Below, piece by piece: positions 58,495 to 64,000 of a DNA stretch of 64,000 nucleotides; position 1 is the stretch's first letter, and each line of letters starts with the position of its first letter. Source of the DNA: Plectosphaerella cucumerina. Lineage: Eukaryota; Ascomycota; Sordariomycetes; Glomerellales; Plectosphaerellaceae. The stretch is taken from the NCBI GenBank assembly GCA_020746995.1, contig JAGPXD010000007.1, forward strand, positions 2,046,001 through 2,110,000, read 5' to 3'. Both the position numbers and the translations under genes were made by a program. A model generated the notes under the pieces. That model was not told where the DNA came from. It worked only from the letters and a program-made list of their open reading frames with translations, and did no database searches.

Positions 58495-60332
58495 ATGACC
58501 TCCCCCCCAGGAGCAGCTCCGGACTCCGGGGGCACCTGCACCGAGACCCGTGACGAGGCGCAGAGGGCATGGGGGCACGTCGCCCCAAACATATCGAACC
58601 CCGACCCGTGCATCCTCAAGTGCCGAGAGCTGTTCTTCCAGAGAATGATCCCTGAGTACGTCGACGCCAACCTCACCCAAGTCTGTGAGGCCCTTTGGAC
58701 CGGCCCTACTGGCCAGCAATCACCCTTGAGAGAACTATACTGCTGCGACTCCCTGCTTTGCGGAGTCAACATTGTCGACTTTACCGGACAAGATCGTGAG
58801 TGACCCGAAACTAGTATGCTCGGTCCTCCAACGCATCCGATCCTGACGTGGCATGCAAAAGCAAACGTAAACTCCATCATCAACGAGTGCCAAAGGTATG
58901 ACGCCTATCCCTCTTCCTGTCTCCGCTCAAGTGTTCCGACGGCTGATCCTCGTAACCATCTAGGAGCGAGCTCGGCGGCCGTGCCATTCAAGACCCAGGA
59001 CACCCAACTCTCGGCTCCCTCTGCCCCCTGAATGCCATCGCTCGCGACAAGGACGGCTTGCCTTGTGAGAGCAACTCCTTCATCGCCCAAGAGATCGTAC
59101 CGGACCCAGATGTCGACCTTGGCATCTTGACTGCTCTCACCGTCGACACCAACCCCCAGCCTCAGCCTACTCAGCCTACAGTACCCTCAACCTCAGCCTC
59201 GACATCGCCCGCGCCAGCCGCTTCACCCACTACCTCCTCCTCCGCACATCCTGCCCAGTCATCGCAGGCAGTCGTGTCCATGGCAAACAATCCAGCCGGC
59301 CCAACTCCGGGAGCAAAAGCCGCCGTCGCCGTCTGCTCGTCACTCGCCCTGCTGCTGATCCTGGCCGTCATCTTCTATTGCCTGCGCCGCCATGCGAAAG
59401 CCAAGCGCTACCGCTCCCCGCCGAGCACTCGCGGCCGCATCGAGCATCCCATCTTCCTGCCCGGTAGCTCGCCCACACCCCTCATGTCCCCGTCAGCCCT
59501 CGCCTCAGACCACCAACATGTACCCCTATCCCCGCCCCCGCGGCTGCGCGAACGCAGGCTCCTGTACTCAGTCGGTGGCTCTGCGAGCGACAAGACCATT
59601 TCCGTCCCCGGCACTCCGACCGCACCGCCTCGGGCGTACAGCGGTTTTCCGCAAGTGCCGCCCAGCCCGACTATGGCCGGCAAGGCAGCACAGCCGAGGA
59701 CGGAAAAGAGCATCGACGACCGGGAGCTAGGTCTAATGATGCAACCTGTTGGCCTCAACAGAGCTTCCGGCAGGACCGCCAGCCTGAGCAGCCTTGGCAG
59801 CCGGCGGACCACCACGGCGTCAGGGTGCTCCACGGCCGCATTCTCCCTCCGCCCTCCCTCGCCTCAGGCATTGTCACCAGCCTCGTCAGGTGCCGGCCCA
59901 TCGCCTCTCCGTCCGCCGCGCCCACATGACACGCCGCTCGAGATTCCTGACCTCGTGCGACCCGACTGGGCCGGTACCCAAGCTCAGATCCCCAGTCCGC
60001 CGCCAAACAGGGCCCTGCCTCCCGCCCCAGTTGGTAGTCCGTCGTATCCATCGTCCTCGTTTCAGAGTGCGATGCGGCACAGGCAGCACGAAGACATTGG
60101 CGTCGCCATCGGGATCGACTCGCGAAGTCTGGCCCCAGGTGATCCGTCAAGGGACCAAGGCCAGAATACAGGCCAGCGGCGCGCCACAGATCACGATAGC
60201 TGGGGCAGCTGGGGCGGGGGCGGGCCCGGCGTGACGTTCCCCTCGCCTACAAAGAGGGAGACTGGTAATGGCAGGGCGGACAGCTTCGTAATGGACGAGG
60301 CAGACTTGGAGCGGCTTGCGGGGCGGTACTAG
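58495..60332 (+). CDS. Single-pass membrane protein with Cys-rich N-terminal domain
   Basis: Three exons, join(58495..58795,58862..58895,58964..60332), give 567 residues from the first in-frame ATG. The 34-base middle exon supplies PNVNSIINECQ. The N-terminal ~140 residues hold about eight cysteines (PCILKC, VCEAL, YCCDSLLC, INEC, LCPLN) and look like a folded extracellular module. A Ser/Thr/Pro/Ala-rich linker, likely O-glycosylated, precedes one transmembrane helix at 231-251 (VAVCSSLALLLILAVIFYC) and a basic stop-transfer RRHAKAKRYR. The ~310-residue cytoplasmic tail is Pro/Ser/Arg-rich. This resembles fungal surface sensors of the WSC/Mid2 style in layout, but the ectodomain is not a WSC domain. 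No signal peptide follows this ATG, so an upstream exon may be missing. Confidence 0.72.
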
Positions 60333-61298
60333 GTCGTGTGATGATGGAGGCCAGCTGGGCTGGGCCACAGGTCTTATCTGGGAATAGGTATGCGACGTGC
60401 GAGTGGCTAGACAAAAGCAGTAAGAGGGGTCAGTATATATATCGAAGGAGAGCGTGGGGTGCTGCACTTGCTCCCTGGTGGGGGCGGGTCATGATGGTCA
60501 TGCTGGGGAACGGAGACGGGGACGAGAGACGACGGCACGACGACGATCATTGCAAGCCTTGCGCGCTGTTGTACCACGAGGCGAGGCAGCAAGTAGCTGT
60601 TCTTCCATAGGCATAATATCTCTTTCTTGGATTATTTGTTCCAGGTGGGGGAGATCAAGGCTGGCGGGAGAAAGCCATGCCTGAATGCTCGATGACTTGA
60701 GGGGGGGTTGGCAGCGAATACGAGGGACGCCAGAGTTGCAATGTGTGATTGCTGTATTGCCTACCTACTGCGGTCCCGGCGGGTGGCCATGTCTGACCTT
60801 CCGGGGTGCACCTTTCTGGGAGGTACCACAAAGCCGTAACCTGCTGAGGTTTGCCCGAGGCATCACGAATAGCCCTACAACCGCGGCTGCAAAGACGTTG
60901 TCTTCGTGATGTGTCCACGCCGAGGCTCGGCCAATCCTCTCGGCGGCTTCCTCGGCCCAGCCTTCTTGGCAGATGAGATTATTGTCGGATTTTGTACCGA
61001 TCCAGAACTTGGCATGAATTCGTTGTCCGGTGTGCTAGTGAATCCAGGTGCCTTCGCAGAGCTGCAAGTTGGTTGACGTGCAGTGCAGTGGTCGCGTCGG
61101 CCTTTTCGGCTGCATCTCAACTGCCACTTCAAGGCAGCACAGCCTCGGCCCTGCGAGCTTCGGAGGCACAGCTGTGTTCCCTCAAGCTGCCTGACGACTT
61201 GAAAGTATGTGGCGACCGATGCCAGGTCTGAGGACGAGGGCAGCAACCAGTGAAATGTATGATACCAGTCTGGGGACAGATTGGCTCTGGTAAACAGC
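60333..61298. other. Intergenic region between convergent genes
   Basis: This 966-bp region lies between the stop codons of two convergent genes, so it has no need of a promoter. It presumably holds both 3' UTRs. No gene recognised. Confidence 0.45.
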
Positions 61299-61866
61299 TC
61301 AGCCTGCCAGCGGATTGGCGTGAATGGTGACCTTCTCAATTCGAATGGGCTCCTTGGGGCGACTCTTCTTATCGACCTCGACAGCCTCTATCTTGGACAA
61401 CGTGACAGTGCTGTCGTCGCCGATGAGGTGGCCGAAGACTGTGTTCAGGCCGTCCAGGTGGGGCGCCTTGTCGAACAGGATAAAAAATTGCGAGCCGTTG
61501 GTACCAGGTCCCTTGTTTGCCATGGACAGAATGCCCCGGGCGCCGTGTCGGAGCGCTGGGCGGATCTCGTCCTCGAAGTTGCCGCCCCAGATGGATCGGC
61601 CCCCCTTGGGGTTGTCGGGTGGCGAAGGAACTGCCGGTGCGCCTGTCTGGACCATGAAGTTCGGAATGAGTCGGTGGAAAGGAGAAGCGTTGTAGTATCC
61701 GGACGCGCAGAGGGCGAGGAAGTTCTGTTGGGCGAGGTCAGTCAGTAGCTGTAGCTGAATGCGACGAGGTGGGAGCCAAGGGTCTTACCTCGGCGGTCTT
61801 GGGAACGCTTTCGCAGAAGACCTCGACCTTGAGGTCTCCAAAGTTGGTATGGAGCGTGACAGACAT
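61299..61866 (-). CDS. cyp10: Cyclophilin-type peptidyl-prolyl isomerase, PPIL3/Cyp10 family
   Basis: Two exons, complement(join(61299..61724,61789..61866)), give 167 residues, the usual length. The start MSVTLHTNFGDLKVEVFCE is characteristic of PPIL3. The 64-bp intron (GTAAGA donor, CAG acceptor) joins KTAE to NFLALCASGYYN. Cyclophilin active-site segments are visible: FHRLIPNFMVQTG, GGNFEDEI, GILSMANKGPGTNGSQFFI and LDGLNTVFGHLIGD. The enzyme catalyses proline cis-trans isomerisation, and its human counterpart is found in spliceosomes. The usual tryptophan in the cyclosporin-binding loop is replaced by leucine (HLDGL), which predicts weak cyclosporin binding. Confidence 0.95.
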
Positions 61867-64000
61867 TGTGGTGTTGTAGCGAGTGAAGAAGGAACCCAGT
61901 CCTTTCGGGGTGACCTGAAGTTCGGTACTGGTCGAAGCAATTGATGTCAGGCCTGTTGAAGATCGACATGGACCCACATCAGCTCCCAGAACCCCAAGAT
62001 GCGGGTTATGCATCAAAAGGCTGTGGAACCCCGATAGATGATGCTAGCGGGCCTCAAGATATGCTTGAGTCGGAACGTCAATTCCGCTTACTGCAGTCTA
62101 TCAATGTGTCTGTCTGTCGGAGTCCGTCAACAGGCCAGGCCAGAAGTCTGGCATCTCATGTTTGTGGGTAAGTGAATGACAATAATTTTCCGTCTGATCA
62201 TCAGCTAACATATACAGAACCAGAGGGTCCCCATGAGGCATCTGGACCACCACTGGACCTCTGAGGTGCTGGGAATACGGAGCTCTTCGGTTGGGTCTTT
62301 GGACAACAGTAGCCTGCTTTGATTGTCGTTGGGTCGGAGACACCAAAACTGAGGTCAAGTGACCACAGGCACCAGCTTTCTTACCTTCGTACCTGTCAAG
62401 CCGCTGATTCCGCTACGTTCTCCTCTGTCTATCTGTTTTCCTTTCCACGGGCTTCCTTCTGGCCTTGGTCTTTAGAGGCTGGGCCTCGCAGGAGGTTCAT
62501 GCTCACAGCCGACACTGCACTACAGTCCTGCTGTGACATCTTCCTATTCACTGGAACATCCCAGAACAGCTTTCAATCTTGGTCCATATGCCATTCTTGC
62601 TGAAGCTGGATATGGCACGCCCTTCTGGCAACATGGCCGAGAAGGAGCCTTCTCTTTCTCCTTGAAGAACTGCTTGTCTTTCACTTCTTTTGCCTACGCA
62701 GGGTCTTTAAATCTTCATATTTCTCAAACAACCTACCGCTGGTACTAGGCTCGCAGTTCACGCACCTTAACAGCATGATCTGGCCCTTAGCCAGAATGCA
62801 AGTAGACCCAGTCTCCTCGCCGACTCATCAAAGCATGACTTCACATCCAGCAGGTGGCTGCAGTGTGGGCTCGCACCTGGTTGCACTGCTGCTCCTTCCC
62901 GGCCGGCACCGACAACATCATCAGTAGAAACCGGCCTATAGCGCGCAGCGAAGTGCTCTTAGACCCGCGTGAAAAGATCGCGGCCTTGCAGCCTCGCAGT
63001 GCTGTGGTGTGCTCCGCTGTTTATTCTGTAGAGCCTGCTTCCTCTTCCCTTCCTCCTCCCTTTTCTCGGTTTCTTTCCTCTTCTCACTCAACCTTCCCAC
63101 AACAGAAACCCTCCTCACCCCCATCCGTTCTGCTTCACTACAGCAAGACACGTTCTCCCTAGAGATCAAGTTTTGAGCTTGATCTCCTCTGCTCAAGGTA
63201 CACTCGGACACCCGGAGGGCATTGTTTTGTTCATCCAGCTAATCTCTGTCAACAGTTTGCCTCTGCAGGGGCTTATCCTGCTTGACAGCACACTCACGCA
63301 TTGCCTTCGCCCCAAAGCTACCTTGACGGTGTGCAGCAATCAACGCAACACAACTCTTTCTGCCAGCTTTGAGTTGGCATTCCAAGCAGATAACTTCGTT
63401 CTTCGAGTCAAGCTCCGATTCTGGTATGTATTTCCCTCTTTTCTAGACCCGCAACTCGTCTGAAACAATATTTGCCTTCACCCTCCATCCCCATTCACGC
63501 ATTGCCACCCGATTCCTTCCCAACTTTATCACTTCCACCTCTGTCAAACCAGATATGATCTGCAGTCTCTGGTTCCCTTGCTGACATTCACTTTGAAGAA
63601 GGTTTCTTTTCCTACGGAGTCAAGGAAGTTTTCCCTCAGACGACGTGTTGTCTCTGCACAAGATCAAGCTTGACTATTCCCTTCTCGATTGACTGGTATG
63701 TATTGGTTACTCTCGGCTTCAATCCACACGGCAACAGCTTTTATGCCTCATCAAACCATGGGTGCCGAGTTCCCTCGACCTGGCTTGATGTCGATGCACC
63801 AAGTGGACGTTGACAGGAGATCATGGCATCACACCGTGGGCTGGGAACTGCTCACCGAAAGTGCTCACGTGGTCGGTGCTTTCTTCACCTTGGACCTGAG
63901 GCCGATAAGGGGCAACTGGCAGCGCACTTCACTCCCTGAAGCCCCTTAAAGGCAGCACCACCACAGCACGCACACAACACATTCACCCAGGCTGGCAGAC
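61867..64000 (+). promoter_or_regulatory. Gene-free right end, likely leader of a plus-strand gene beyond the window
   Basis: The first few hundred bases are the promoter of the cyclophilin gene. From about 62400 the plus strand becomes T/C-rich, with a dense pyrimidine block at 63040-63110 and further CTTTTCC runs to 63700, as upstream of other plus-strand genes here. Donor-like GTATGTATT occurs at 63423 and 63698, so leader introns are possible. No open frame (longest about 100 codons) looks like a protein. Confidence 0.4.

Overview
The window comes from the nuclear genome of a filamentous ascomycete, most likely a Sordariomycete and plausibly Hypocreales. The base composition is GC-rich and third codon positions are strongly C/G biased. 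Introns are short (about 45-85 bp) with GTAAGT-like donors and CTAAC/CTGAC-like branch sites. The protein set is typical of filamentous fungi, including a PPG1 phosphatase, an SPX-ankyrin-GDPD protein and a fungus-type ORC6. The identification rests on reading alone, since no search was possible. I support 16 protein-coding genes and one doubtful one. I found no rRNA, tRNA, CRISPR array or intact transposon.

Left block (1-16900) is gene-dense and largely housekeeping. It holds a pyridoxamine-phosphate-oxidase-like protein, UPF3 (nonsense-mediated decay), a PP2A-like phosphatase (PPG1) with a remarkable upstream in-frame extension, a DUF866/CZIB zinc protein, a mitochondrial PPR-like protein and GDE1 (glycerophosphocholine phosphodiesterase). 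A 17-bp degenerate tandem repeat about 570 bp long fills the gap behind PPG1.

Middle block (16901-41793) is nearly 25 kb in which I recognise no gene. It is not AT-rich and does not look RIP-mutated. It contains simple repeats, a compact perfect inverted repeat at 32215-32284, a lone signal-peptide-like mini-ORF at 23583, and two stretches (about 19.0-21.4 kb and 37.3-41.8 kb) whose plus strand is pyrimidine-rich like fungal promoters and leaders. The second runs into a C2H2 zinc-finger regulator at 41794, so part of this block is probably an extended regulatory region or leader for it.

Right block (41794-61866) is gene-dense again: the C2H2 factor, YME1 (i-AAA protease), a GRE2-like reductase, ZPR1, an RNase P/MRP Rpr2-type subunit, an SSP120-like EF-hand protein, ORC6, a classical SDR, a single-pass membrane protein with a Cys-rich ectodomain, and a PPIL3/Cyp10 cyclophilin. 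Genes are often convergent or divergent with gaps of 125-700 bp and form no operon-like or biosynthetic cluster. The last 2.1 kb shows no gene and looks like the promoter or leader of a plus-strand gene beyond the window.
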